A stretch of DNA of 64,000 nt from Adiantum capillus-veneris (GCA_014529385.2 CM043944.1:179805240-179869239), one strand, 5' to 3'. Shown: positions 46,841 through 58,944, numbered from the stretch's first letter. A program made the numbers and translations. Notes: generated by a model not told the origin, from the sequence alone.

Positions 46841-48041
46841 TCTTGTCGTCCCCGACAAGACCCTATGTCTTTGCTGGCATTGACGAGTTCTTGATGTCTT
46901 GGTGTTGGTTGAAGTTGTTGTGGCAGCCTCTTCTGTAGTTGGTTGCTTTGCGTGATATTAAAGCTGCCTTGAAGTTGTACTTGTAGTGTATCTCAAGCCT
47001 GGAACTCTCCCCCTCCGATTGGTTGTTGTATCTTGAATTGCATGAGGTTGTATCGACTTGTTGGTGCAGCAGTTCGTTGTCATTGTAGCTCTAGTTTGCT
47101 TTTCCTATGGTTGCTATCTGGCAGTCGTACCTGTAAGTTGACTTGAAGCTTTGTCAAGCTGTTTTTTGGCCTCTCCCTTTTGACTTGTCGGTAGATTTGC
47201 AATTAGTAGTATGGGGATATCATGGTTCTTCTTGTTTTTGTTGTTATAAAAAATAAAAGAGTGAAAGTAAAATATAGCGTATATACAAAATGAAGGTCTT
47301 AGATACCTGGATAAGACTAAAGGGAAAAACCCAGTGGGAAAAAATATCTTTAGTCATAATTAAATGTGAGGCTATATGTACTTAGGTTCTGATGTTATAG
47401 AGTTATGATGAGTTAAAGTACATATGGCCATATGGCTACTAGTATGGGCTTGATATACATGGATAAGTGTTAGTAGCTTGAATTCAGAGTCATTGTTGTT
47501 GAGAAAAGACTCATAAAACCTGTTTCCGCTTGGTCATCTTCATTTGTTTGTTAAGTGCATGGGTGGAATAAAAAAGAGTGCCTAATGCATATGTCCAATG
47601 ATGGGACATCTATATGCTTGCACAGAGTTATGCATGTTAAACAAGATGTGGTGCGAGAGAAGAGTATTGATGGGTTCTTCATGGAGTTAGTGTAGCGAGC
47701 AAAACATATAGCATGAGTGCTTCAAAAGCTTTCACTACTCACAAGAAGGGTTTTTGCTGTCGAGGTTTCTCCACTCTTCCTCACTGTGTCAAGTGCGTGA
47801 GTGTTTTTGTTTTGACTACTCCGCCTTCTCCACCTTATATATTATATGGACTTTGACTCTTATGATCACCTCTTCCATCATGAACGACATGACTTTATGT
47901 ATACTCAACTCTCCAGCTTGAGCTTATACCTATTAGCTAGACTCATAGACCACAGAAAAATATTAACTTGAAGCTTGGGTCTGACACTTTGCTCATTTAG
48001 TGGCTCAGCTGCCCGACTCTAGACTCTTATGCCATGTAAGT
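46841..48041 (-). other. Element D 3' non-coding region
   Basis: No ORF. The part at 47,290-47,840 matches element C at 23,120-23,545. A conserved phrase GGGAAAAACCCAGTGGGAAA lies at about 47,321-47,340. Confidence 0.7.
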
Positions 48042-48896
48042 TTAATGGCGACTTGGACTTACCTGATCGCGGCCTGAAATCCAATTCCATATGCTTTTGA
48101 TGTTTAGGCCTTTCTCTTTAGTTTCTGTTTGAGATGCCCTGTTGTCCAATACATTGGCATATATCTGCTCTTCATTCCTTAGTAGCAAATTGTGGTCCCT
48201 TGATGAGACAGGTATTGATGTTGAAGCAATGGTTGATGAAGTCTTCTTCTTCCAGATAGTGTTCTTCAAAATTGTGACCTCTGCATTTACCGTTGCTTTC
48301 TTTTGGCTGTTAAGAGGCTGTAAAGGAGTTGTGTATCTTTCTTGTTGTTGAGCCTCAATCGCGGATTTTGGAACCCACATTGTTCTTGGGCCTGGTGTGA
48401 TCTCCTTTGCCACTTGCCTTGATTCTTCTTTGACTTGATGGTACCTTGTCTTTAATTTCCAAATATGGCTGTTACTTTTGTAAAAGCCTTGCTCTTGTAG
48501 TAATTGACGAGGGATCCATCTATAGGTTGTAGTAATCTTGGGTGTAGCGGGTGGCTGCTCTTGATTTCTTGATGTTTCTTGCTTTTCCTGGGTGATTCCT
48601 TGATAAGCTACTACCTTAGGTAACCAGATTTGAAAGTTACCCTCATAGAATCCTTGTGCTTCGAGTAACTCGATTGGAATGAATCTTTGGACTTGCTTGG
48701 AGGTGATCTTCACTTGACTTTGGTGGGTAGTCTGGTAGAATTTTGATTTCATTACCCAGACTTGTCGTATGGTTTGTCCAGTGGAAGACCTTCTCTTTTG
48801 CTTTTTGTACCTGTCCTTTCTCTTGGTTGAGTTATGTGATTAACGTTGACGGCTTTGTTGATTTGTGACTGAGTGGTTGTCATGGGATGGATATCG
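48042..48896 (-). pseudogene. Element D ORF, C-terminal IW-x-PK repeat region
   Basis: A 236-codon open frame (48,752-48,042), with readable sequence upstream to 48,896 broken by stops. Repeats of the form (I/W)P-x2-LL-x2-QGFY-x-x-N-x2-IW-x-x-K occur at about residues 26-48 and 79-102. Shorter ones are VWVMK just upstream, MWVPK at about residue 126 and TIWKKK at about 166. The region is Gln/Lys/Ser/Thr-rich. I know no named domain with this repeat; element C carries the same kind. Confidence 0.7.
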
Positions 48897-50165
48897 CTAG
48901 GATGTTATCTTAGGCTTGTTGATCCAAACATCTGAATTTCCTTTCTTGTAGCCTTGTGCAATAATTGACTCGCTTGATGTGATCCATCCTGTTACCTTTG
49001 CTTGCTGAGGTTGTTCCTGTGATTGTATCCAAATTGGATCATTAACTTTAATATGTGCCTTAGATACTAGCACTTGGTTGACGTGTTTTGACTTCCTTTG
49101 GAGACTTTCGGGCGATGGAAACTTTGGTTGATAGACTTTTTGCTTGGGTTTCCATTGTTTTGTTGATGGTTTGGCTGTTGATGTAGAGGCTTTGTCTTGC
49201 ACTTGCACTTGCATTGGCTGGGCTAGAGACTGTGGGCTTACTTTAGCTTTTCCTTTTTCAATAACCAAGAATCTTTGAACTGTTGTAGGCTTGACCTCTG
49301 TTGCCTCTTGATAGCTTGTCCTGATGACCATTGTTGAAGATTCAGGCTCGTTTTCAAAGACTTGTGCCCATGGATTGGACAAAATCAAGTGTGTTCCCAT
49401 TTGTCGAGAATCTACCGCCAAGAATTTTTCTTTGACGTTATGTGAGTGTAGTTGGAGAGTAGCTTCTGCAATCCCCATACTTATAACATCCACTTTAGGT
49501 GAGAGATTTACCTTTATCTGAACATCATAAAGCTTTGGCTTACCTAGAAGTAACCACATGCCATATGACATGACATTAGTCGTGGAATTTGTATCAATTT
49601 TTGCCATAAAATTCATCTTGACTCCGTCTTGTGCACTTAGCAAAAAGTTGATCTTCTTTGGTACTAGATTGCCTATGTTCTCTTGAGTGACTTCAGCAAT
49701 CTTTGGCCTGGACTCCTTGTCGTCTTCTTCTTCATTGTTCACACTTATGAGTTCATATGTGTGTTCTACCTCCTCCTGCTTGACCACCATTTCCTCTGAT
49801 ATGTCTTTTGGAGAGACAAAATCAGCATTTGGTTCCAGTAGAGTCATAGGCTCTTCTTCCTCGACTTCAGCTATTGAAATGTCACCAATAGTGTCTGAAC
49901 TTCCTGCCACTTTCTGCACCTCTTCTTTGATTGATTCAAAGTCTTCATATTGTTCGTTTGTAGGCGCTGGACCTGAAGCATCTTCTTTGGATCTTAGCCC
50001 TTCTTCCTGCAACTTTGCTTTGTTGACTTCTGGCTCCTCCTTTGTACTATGCATTCGAGTTGGACAGTTTGTAATCAAGTGTGTTATCACACACTGATCG
50101 CAAAGATCACCTATTTCTATATGACCAGTATTCGGGCTAGGTATCTGGTTTTGTGTTATCCCCAT
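48897..50165 (-). pseudogene. Element D ORF: extra zinc knuckle, acidic linker and second retropepsin-like domain
   Basis: 422 open codons. An N-terminal CDQCVITHLITNC knuckle (C-x2-C-x3-H-x4-C) at residues 22-34 is followed by a Glu-rich linker (about 40-165). A retropepsin-like fold then starts at AKIDTNSTTNVMSYG (about 188), where D-T-N replaces D-T-G, and ends near LILSNPWAQVF (about 260). A Gln/Lys-rich tail follows with first IW repeats: DPIWIQSQ and the GWITSSESIIAQGYKKGNSD region. Loss of the Gly suggests a binding or structural role or simple decay. Confidence 0.7.
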
Positions 50166-50176
50166 AGCTGATAACC

Positions 50177-51049
50177 CTATTTCGACTCATACTCAGATTC
50201 GTCATCTGTCTCACCCATAACCCTTAGCATGTAGTAGGGGACTATGTCATACCCATTCTCATCGCAAAATTTTGTTGGTGTGGTCTCATTAACACAGACA
50301 TCCAAAGTAGCCAATATATGAGTCAACTCTAGTGGTTCTAACGCCTCTTCCGGAAAAGGTTCTCTTATGTAAGCATCATCTTCTAAGACCCTCTCTAAGG
50401 AATTCTCATTTCTCCCAAAGTCACTATAGTCCAATGCTCCGCACATCCAGATTTCTTTCTTTTTGCCCATCCACGGATGGTCTGTTGATCCACTTTGTGT
50501 TGCAGAATCAAAATCTTGCACAGGCGTTCTAGTTACATCTTGGTAACTATGATTTCTCATATTTACACGTGTTGTAGTTTCAACATGTCTCAAGTATAGA
50601 TAATCATAACCCCAATCTTGTACCATCTTGAGTTGCCTCATGAATGGTCTTCCAAGGATGATTTCATAGTTATTTTTATTGCCAAAGTCAACTATGGCAA
50701 AAGTATGCGCATACTCTATACCACAAGAAGACACCACTATCGCTTCTAGCAATCCCATGGGTCTTTCCACATGCCCATCAGCTAACTTTAATTTTATTCT
50801 GGTTGTTCTAAAGGCAGGCCTACCCCATTTCTCCCATATTCGTTTTGTTGCTATGGCAATCCCTGCTCCACTGTCAAGTATAGCTTTCGTTTCAATCCCA
50901 TTGTACTCGACAGGCAAAGTGACATTACCATCTTCTCCTTCACAGCACTCTCCTACTTTGTTTAGAGGTACCGGTCTTAAATTTGATCTAGGCTTCTCGA
51001 TCTCATCTAGTCCTCTTCTCTTTTTTGGGCATCTCGGACAGCCTTCCAT
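50177..51049 (-). pseudogene. Element D retropepsin (first protease)
   Basis: 290 open codons. KAILDSGAGIAIATKRIWEKWG at about residues 55-77 is a good aspartic-protease active site (D-S-G). The distal part is YEIILGRPFMRQL at about 129-141. An acidic tail follows. The start overlaps the preceding frame (51,007-51,049) in another register, so a frameshift joins or separates them. Family function is cleavage of the gag polyprotein. Confidence 0.82.
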
Positions 51050-51732
51050 AACTCCTCTCGCCAGTTCTCCTCAACTATAGGAACATAGGGTGGGAAATCC
51101 CTCATTGATTCATCTGTTGTATTTTGGATTACCCTCGAGTCTTGCGACCTTGGAAATGGTTCTTCCCTATGATCTACCTCTTCTCTAGGCAATTCGTCTA
51201 ATTTAATGTTCTCATCTTTGTGCACTGGGGTGACTATCCTATCCTTCACTTCTGGTGTAGGTGGTTCTAGCAATGCTTGAGCAATTATAATGAGCTGCTT
51301 ACAAATTTCTAGCCTCTGTTTCTCTAGTTCAAGATAAGGATAAGTCATCCATCTTTGTTCTAAGGTCTGTCTATTTGCCAATCTAGCCTCATAAGCCTGT
51401 AAAATCGCGTTTAAAGGCTCGTTCATTTTGTCCACTAGGACAGATCCTCCTGAACTAGCACTCTTGGGTGCTTTAGCTGGTTTAAGGGTTTCAACTTCCC
51501 TTTGCTATGTCTGTTGCTCTTGAGTTGTTTCCAACTCAATTGTAACAGCCTTTTCTTCTCCTTTCTCCCTTTCTAGTCTCGCTTTCATTCTAGTTCTTCT
51601 TGCTCGTCTAGAGTTTCTACGGCTTTTGGAACTCTTACTAGTCTCTCCATCTGTAGGCTTCTGCTCTTGCACTTTTGCTTGTGCTCTTGTGACAACGTTT
51701 ACTGGAGCAACTTGCTTACTTTTATCTTCTTT
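51007..51732 (-). pseudogene. Element D gag-protease linker
   Basis: A frame at 51,435-51,007 is helical and Glu/Arg-rich. Upstream to 51,732 it is readable through stops, with the VVTRAQAKVQEQ phrase that often precedes protease in plant Gypsy elements. Confidence 0.6.
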
Positions 51733-52245
51733 TTATTTAAGCACCTGTTCTTTTGCAATTGTTTCTTGCTCTGTTGTTGTTGTCGTCTCTCCTTTTGTTG
51801 CGTCTCGTTCTTTCTCTGATTCGCTGGTAGAAGGAAAGGTAACATGTGGTTGCATTCTACCTTTATTTCTAGGATTCTTAGGAAAATCCAAAATCATATG
51901 TGTGACTGCAGACTCATTACAATATACATTTATCATGATATCATGGTGTGGACAATCCTTAATCAAGTGATCACTACTACCACATTTGTCACATGGACGT
52001 ATTGGTAGTTGTGGCAATACTTGATATTGACCTTGAAGTGACCTCTGATCTACCAAATTTCTTTCTATTTGAAGCTCATGACTCACATATGCATTTCTAG
52101 CAGCTATGGGTCTTTCACTTAAGAACACTTGTTCCACTACAGGATGATATCTAGGCGGTTGAGACATAACATGCTCAAACCTTGGTGGAGTCTTAGGTCT
52201 ATAGTCAGGACAACGTTGCGTCGGATGGTCCCCTCCACATGTCAT
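51733..52245 (-). pseudogene. Element D gag C-terminus with zinc knuckles
   Basis: Begins at ATG overlapping the stop of the capsid frame (ATGA). It reads CMTCGGDHPTQRC (C-x2-C-x3-H-x4-C, counting the codon before ATG) and then CDKCGSSDHLIKDC (standard C-x2-C-x4-H-x4-C). A third decayed copy is VYCNESAVTHMILDFPK. Ends at TAA 51,733-51,735; the same frame continues beyond it. Confidence 0.78.
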
Positions 52246-53459
52246 GCACCTTCGTCCTTGAGGAACTCTATAGGCTGGTACTCTTCAGAGTGGTTGATGC
52301 GTTGCATCACATTCTCTATGATTTGCTCCTCAACATTTACTTGGTTTTGTCCTAGATTCCCTCTTTGATCCTCAAGATCAGCGGTTTCCTTTTTCTCACT
52401 CGCATCATCCATCTTCTTCTGACCATCGTCATAGAATTTGCAATTGTCAACTAGGTCAACTGTCGCTTTGGTCACCTCTTCCAAGGTTTGGTATCTTTTC
52501 ATGTATAGGTCCTTTTGGAGATTCTCATTCCTAAGCCCTCTGATGAAGCATAGGATCTGACATTCTGGTGTGGGTAACTCTTGGGTAGGACATCTAGCAA
52601 CATATTGCTTGAAACGCAGTATTGCATGTCGCAATGTTTCTGTTTTGCCTTGTTTAAATTCCTGAATCTTAGGAAGGGTGTTATGTTTTATGCCCCTCTT
52701 GGAGAATTCTTGAACAAATTCATCCAACATTTTCTCAATGGTTGTGAACTCTCTCCGGTTCAATAGTTAAAACCATGCTTGTGCATTGTCCTCCAATGTA
52801 AGTCCAAAACCCTCATACTGCGTGTGGAAGTCCTCTACTTGTTCTGCTCGTAGGACTTGCTTGAAAGCCGAGACATGGGCGTATGGGTCTCCTATGCCAT
52901 TGTAATTTCTATTTACCCATTTTCTTAGCTGAGATGGTCTTATACTTTGGGGTGCAAAGTATAGAACCATACTCCTCTCTGGTATTGTTTCATCTCTCGT
53001 TATCGCTCTAGGAGGAAATCCAGGTGGTGGTCCCCTCTTTGGAATTCTCTTAGAGGTTCCTGTGTTTGATGGATGTATCTGAGGTCCTCCTTCATTGACC
53101 AAATATCCACTCATCTCTAATTTGGTTCGCGGATTTGTCCTTTCTACAGCTCTATATTCTCGTCCATACTTGTCAACAAATAAAGATGTCCATTGTCGGT
53201 CGACCTCGTATGTATAGACATATAAGAGCTTGTACTCTGTCAACTCATTTGGGTAAAGCTCTATGCAACTGTAAAGGTTGAATTGATTTCCATTAATATA
53301 CCTATATAGTCCTTCACTTTCATGGTTATACGTCCAAACTCTTTCCAGAAAATTGGTCTTTATGTACTGTAGGTTTGGAAGATCTATTCTGGGCGGGTGC
53401 TCATCTATCCCTGCAATCCATGTGCTTGTATAAGCTGAGTCTAAGTCTAATGTAGACAT
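52242..53459 (-). pseudogene. gag: Element D gag: N-terminal extension and capsid core
   Basis: ATG at 53,459 (MSTLDLDSAYTSTW). About 170 residues have no recognised domain, then comes a capsid core starting QLRKWVNRNYNGIGDPY. One in-frame TAA at 52,767-52,769 interrupts the core after NAQAWF; the same frame resumes at once and runs to 52,242, including KRGIKHNTLPKIQEFKQGKTET and the FIRGLRNE segment. One nonsense codon in about 405 codons points to slight decay, or possibly readthrough. Confidence 0.82.
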
Positions 53460-56035
53460 GACTTCTAGGCTTTACAACTCTAGCTTGCTGTAGTAATGCC
53501 TCTCTGAGTGTGTTCAAGTGTTTTGGTCAGGGAAAATCCAAAACCATGAGTGTTTTCTCACAATTCTCTCAAATTGTCGGTTTTAAACACCCCTGACTTC
53601 CGGATGCATTTTGAGGCCTTAAACAACGTTCTTTTCATAACTGAACAAAATGTATTAAGTTGGCAACCATTTTGGTCAATTTACTCTAAGATATGTAATG
53701 CTGCTCTCAAGCTACGTTTTGATAAAAAAAGTTTTGGAATCGGAGTCCGTATGTGAAAGTTATGACCAAAACAGTGAGATGTAATTTGGAAAGTTTCTCT
53801 ATCTGTTGTTTTTGCAAGTGGTCAATTTGAGCCCAAAATTGGTGTGTGCACTCCTTAGGCAATGATAAACCTAGTGGTATACTTGGTTTCAAAAAAATTC
53901 TCAAAAATTTTTCCTGACTTGTCTATCGCGATAGACTCACCAAGTACCCCTTGCAGATGTCCAAATGCACTCAAACTTTGTGTACAGGGTATAATGGGCT
54001 TTCTAAACCCAAATATGAAGTCAGATTTGAATTTTGATTTTTCTACAGTGAATTCCTGAGTCTATCGCGATAGAATCACCAGAGTGTTACTGGGATACAG
54101 TTTTTCAACTGTTTTCACAGATTTGAGTTCCCCCTTCTCTTGAGATACTACTCACCAAGTTTCAACCAATTTGGAATACTTTTCCTTTGTCACTTTCTTC
54201 AAACAACAGCCTCTTTTCTGATCTTATGAAGTAATCCTCTTAGATGCACTTACAATACTCCAAATTCACTCAAATTTTAACCATAGGCTCACAACAACAT
54301 GTAGAACAAGGTTATAAGGTCAGTTTTCAAAAATTTCAATTTCTGGGAAAAAGCCTCAGTCTATCGTGATAGACTCAACAGACTCTTCAGTTTTGAAAAT
54401 TTCCCAGATTTCTCTTTACCACTTTCCCTATGCTGTGTACACCTTGCTCACCAATTTCCACTTGTTTTGGACTTTTTCTTAGGTCTCTAACTCCAACTCT
54501 AGAATTCTGAGTTTAGAAAGAGACTTAGGATGACTTCCCAATGTCCAAAATCCACCAAATTTTGTGTGTAACCTCCTGAGAGGCTAAACAAGCTATGCTC
54601 CAGAGGGTTTTGAAAATTTCAATTTCTTTGGCCCTGCTTTGAGTCTATCTTTGATTGAGACTCCAGCCAAGTAGTCCTCCTGCCAATTTTCAGGGGGATT
54701 CGTCAGTTAGACCAGATTTGGTGTTTTCTAGGCTCTCAAATAGACCCACTTTCTGATGTCCAAATGACTTCATTTATGTGGTCTGTTTATAATTACATAG
54801 GAAAAAAATTTCTATGTATCGTACTGTTGCTAAAAGACCTCTACAGTGAAAATTGCAAATCAAGTTCCTTCTCTTAGTCCTCCTGCCAATTTTTCCAAGT
54901 GGTTTGGATTTTACTTTGTCAAGTTAGACCATTTTTTGGTGTTTTTCTCACAAGCTGAATGCCTCTCAAATGAGTCCTCCAATTCAGACCGCACTTTCTG
55001 ATGTCCAAATGACTTCAAAATTTTTATGTGTCCTTGATAGCACCTTTCCAAGCTATGTCACACGGGTTTTTGAAAAATTCAATTTCTATCATTGGGTTCT
55101 TTGTCTATCGCGATAGACTCACCAAGTATGCTAAAATGAAACTTTTTTCAAATTTTCTCTTCACAGATGTGTTCCCTACCCTCTGTAGATCATGTATACC
55201 AAGTTTCACAAGGTTTGAAAATTTGGTCAAGTCCCTTTACCCAATTTGTCTCTGAAGTCTGACTCAAAACACCAGACTTGAGGTTCACTTCCTTACACTC
55301 AGAAAAAGCAAATTCCCACTTAGATACACAAGCACTGATGCAAATGCTTTGAAATTTCAAATACAAGCTGTAGAGCATATGCAAAACAAGGTCTTGAGGT
55401 CAAACTTTTTTTTGTTGAAAATTACAGATTTGGTTTCAGATTTTTGTTTTTTTGGGTTTTTAGAGTTTTTTTATTATTATTATTGGACCAAATCTCTGTT
55501 TTCCCCCCACCTTAAGGTCTCCAATGCAAAAACAAGCACTCAAATCGGCTTTCAACCGACCATTTTAGAGCACTTTTACCATAATCAGCACAATTTCGCC
55601 TTTTGTGTTTTCAAGCACATTTTCATGTCAAAATTGCTCTAGATCAACATCAGATGTCCTACACTACCGAAAGTCCTACTTTGGATGGTTGAATGGTTGT
55701 TTTTGCTTTCTAGCAAGCAAACAGCCTCCTGCTTACCTTTTGCGTTTTTCTTTGCATTTTTTTTTTCTTTCAAGTTCTTCACAACCATAAGTCAGAACCA
55801 AATACACGAACTATAGAACCTAATCTAAACACACAACAAAATGATATAACCATACCTCAACCTCATGGTGGACCACCTCGGCGAGACGCAGGCTCCCTGG
55901 CTATCCCTCAATCAAGAGATCTGCTCTCTGACTTCCCACTAAGAAGGCAAAGGGTGACAACACTCTAGAAAACTCTAGAGAAATGCTATACTATCAAACA
56001 CGAGTGATGCGGTCTACGCTAGTTTAGGCGCTTCT
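53460..56035 (-). other. Element D 5' leader, degenerate ~300-bp repeats with palindromes
   Basis: No gene. Repeated phrases (GATGTCCAAATG-CTTCA, CACCAAGTTTCAACC, TTTTGAAAAATTCAATTTCT) recur several times. TCTATCGCGATAGA palindromes are at 53,922-53,935, 54,061-54,074 and 55,104-55,117, with a one-base variant at 54,360-54,373. Confidence 0.8.
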
Positions 56036-56053
56036 TCCCCGGCAACGGTGCCA
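56036..56053 (-). other. Element D primer-binding site (Asp tRNA)
   Basis: TGGCACCGTTGCCGGGGA on the minus strand differs at one base from the complement of the plant Asp-tRNA 3' end, TGGCGCCGTTGCCGGGGA. It lies 1 bp after the LTR. Confidence 0.88.
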
Positions 56054-56054
56054 A

Positions 56055-57125
56055 TGTTAGCGGGTACGCCGCGATGGACGATGGAGCACAGCGAGAACAC
56101 AGACCAACAAACTGTCAATCCGAGGACGTAGCTGACCCGACTAGGGCATGGAGGAAATCTCTGGGTTGTCAACCCTGAGCTAGACACGAACAACACTCTA
56201 CAGTCACTAATCCTACCACAACACTACCATAAAGCAAAGAAACAGACAACGCATCCTACGAAACACTACAAGCTCGAAACAGTCTCAAATCATATCGGAA
56301 TGACTCGAAATTGGAGGGCAAGACTCACAAGGACATATCCATATATGGCCAAACACCTAAACCCTGAAAACCATAACTGTAAGACCTCTAATCGCTATCG
56401 CGATAGACTCAAAACATCAATTTCCATAGTGTCTCGAAACTGATCTACAAAGACATCAACACGAAGAGCTTCTCGCCCTGATTCTAATGACTACTTGATC
56501 ATTCAGAACAGATGTCGTTTGAGGTACTTATGACCAAATATAGCTCGTAGCAGTGGGCTCGCGATGTGGTCCTCGCTTGCATTGCTTGCGTTGACACGGA
56601 GAGCTCCTCGATGCTAACTCGCTCCTACTCTCATATCTGCAATGTGATTAGTGTGTGCGACGGTGTGTGTGCGTGAAGCTCACTACCATGTGCTGCAAAA
56701 CCCACGACTGTAAATATTAATTGAGATAACGTAATGTGTTTTTTACAAAGACTTAGGTTTTAGCTTATATACAAAGCCTTCAAACCTAATGTCCGGCAAA
56801 TGACCTGAATTGTCCCTAGGCTTCTACAGAGCTTAATTACAAGAAACTGAGTTGGCTTTACTCATTATACAAGCATCTGTGGCCAAAATACAAGTGCCGA
56901 TTTATAATATGAGGTTCCCGTAAACAAAACAAAAGTGGCCGTAATGGCTCAAAATAATAATAACGGATACTCGATGACGTCCATGAACTCGTATCTTCAT
57001 GTTGCAGCATCCATCTTCATCTTCATTACTTCATCACCATCTTCATGTGGAATCTTTATAGAATCTTTGACGAATCTTTAATGGAATCTTTATGAAAACG
57101 TTGTTGAAAGGGCGTCCTTTCAACA
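56055..57125 (-). repeat. Element D 5' LTR
   Basis: Same ends as the 3' LTR, with a small number of substitutions and a ~14-bp length difference in the AATCTTT repeats near its start. CTATCGCGATAG is at 56,395-56,406. Confidence 0.95.
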
Positions 57126-57130
57126 ATAGA

Positions 57131-58944
57131 TAGAGAGAGATTCTATTGTAGAGCCCGCACGGGTCAAATGGAAAGCCGCAGGCTTCCCCCAAGCGTAGTG
57201 TAAACTCCACCTAGATCAAAGATATGGTATTGCTCATCATCATCCATCTGTAAAGCATATGCACACCACCCCTGCTTTGCACCTATAAATTTGTAAGCCA
57301 ACCATTCCTGTAAAGCTCGATAACACCATCCTTCAAAAAACTGCATGCATGAATCATTTTCCCCACCCAAAACAAGCTTGTACACCCTACACAGCTTCCG
57401 TATCCTGTGTTCCCCAGCCATCGGCTAGAGACTCCTCCATAGTATCCATGTCTTCAAGAAAAACAACCTGAAACAATTGGCATAGCGGCGCTTGCATAGC
57501 CACTTCATCTGTAGGTGCTTCAAACGTCACTGGATCAGGCACACAACCTTGCATATCCTGTATCCTCGCCATCGCTTTAGCAATCAAAATCTGCGTCTCG
57601 TCATCAACATCGGCCACCGGCTCATCAAATCCCCATCATCTTCATCAAGACATTCTTCTTCAGTCAATATGCCCTGACCATCACAAGGCACGAGAGATGG
57701 TTGCCCAACCCCCTGGTCTTTGCAACAAACTGCTCTTCACCTGCATCCTGCTATTCTTTGAGCACCTGCTCTTCTTGCACATGGGCTACTACCATATCAT
57801 CATACACATAAGAGGGAAACTTTACCTTTACCAGCTTAGGCTCATCAGACTCCGTCCCCTGCCATAGGATGTGGACTCATATGCTCCATCCTCTTCGCTT
57901 GTCTCCCAACTACTCGAGCTTGTATCTTCATCATCATAGGCATCATATAGCGACTGCATATCTGCATCTTCATTCGCCCGCTGTTCCACAAAAGCTTGAC
58001 CATCACCATAGCTTTGGTCACTTTCTTCATCAGCTTTTGAACCCTTGGTATTTGCAACCTAATTGCATTCTGCTATGTTTTTCATACAAACTTTCCACAA
58101 GAAGAGGCTTTAACTCTTCAATCCACATCGGAACCTCCATATCTGCTATCGCTCCCCGAATCTTGGTTCATCGCAATCTGGAGCTTCTCCTCATTGACAA
58201 GCTCATACACCCTCAATAAATGCACATCAAAAACTAGAAATCTCCAAGGAACATAGTCAACAGTAGGCCTTACTCGACAGACCTTGCACTTCAAACACTT
58301 GGAAACACCGTTGGTTGGACCAAAGAATACTTGGCTATCTCTGCAACAACAGGCATAGAATCTATTGGCTTCAACACGCCCAGCTTGAATTTCCGCTTAA
58401 CCTATCTACTTTTGATCTTTGCCAGATAGACCATGTCTTCATAGGTATCCGCATCGGCTTCCACGTTGTCTCTAATCCTCGGATGCAAGCACGCCATGAA
58501 CCTCTAGATCTTGAAAACATATCCACTTTGCAGCTGGGTAGCAGTAGCTAGTTGCTTCCATATCTCTTCAAACTTGGTTAGAAACACACTGAAGTCTTCA
58601 GACACATCTTGCTTTAATGCCTTTAATTGAGAATCCACTTTTCTACAGTTTAAAGCCTTTGCTGGAAATCTTTGACAAATCAAGCTCGAATCACCTTCCA
58701 TGATTGCCGATCAAGAACTTCCAACCCCTCGAACCAAGCTTTGACTTTCCCTCGCATCACCAGCGGCACAGCCTTTGCCTTGGCTTCATCGGTCACCATC
58801 CACATCGACAACATCCAGAGCTCTACATCTGAGATCCAATCTTCAGCATCCTGTTCACCTGAGAGCACCAACTCAAAATCTGGCACCATATTACTACACC
58901 ACACCATCACTTGAGCAATCAGTATATCCTGAGTGGGGGCACCA
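57131..58944 (-). pseudogene. Gag fragment of an older minus-strand Gypsy-like element
   Basis: 58,973-58,680 and 58,701-58,250 give capsid-type reading: EDWISDVELWMLSMWMVTDEAKAKAVPLVMRGKVKAWFEG, shown in part by AKAVPLVMRGKVKAWFEG, then LTKFEEIWKQLA. Further down, acidic low-complexity frames (58,060-57,387) are unassigned. Element D inserted next to it; the interrupted locus continues at 45,720-45,767. Confidence 0.65.

Larger units (their letters stand above)
45768..57125 (-). mobile_element. Element D: complete 11.4-kb non-autonomous LTR retrotransposon
   Basis: Two LTRs of about 1.06 kb (56,055-57,125 is the 5' LTR and 45,768-46,824 the 3' LTR on the minus strand), very similar by eye, with exact ATAGA duplications. 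There is an Asp-tRNA primer site and a polypurine tract. Minus-strand coding runs from 53,459 to 48,042: gag, knuckles, a retropepsin, a further knuckle, a second retropepsin-like domain and an IW-x-PK repeat region. No RT, RNase H or integrase motif was found in any frame. Non-coding sequence is long on both sides (5' leader 2.6 kb, 3' region 1.2 kb). Such gag-only elements are known as TR-GAG or LARD types and need pol in trans. Confidence 0.92.
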
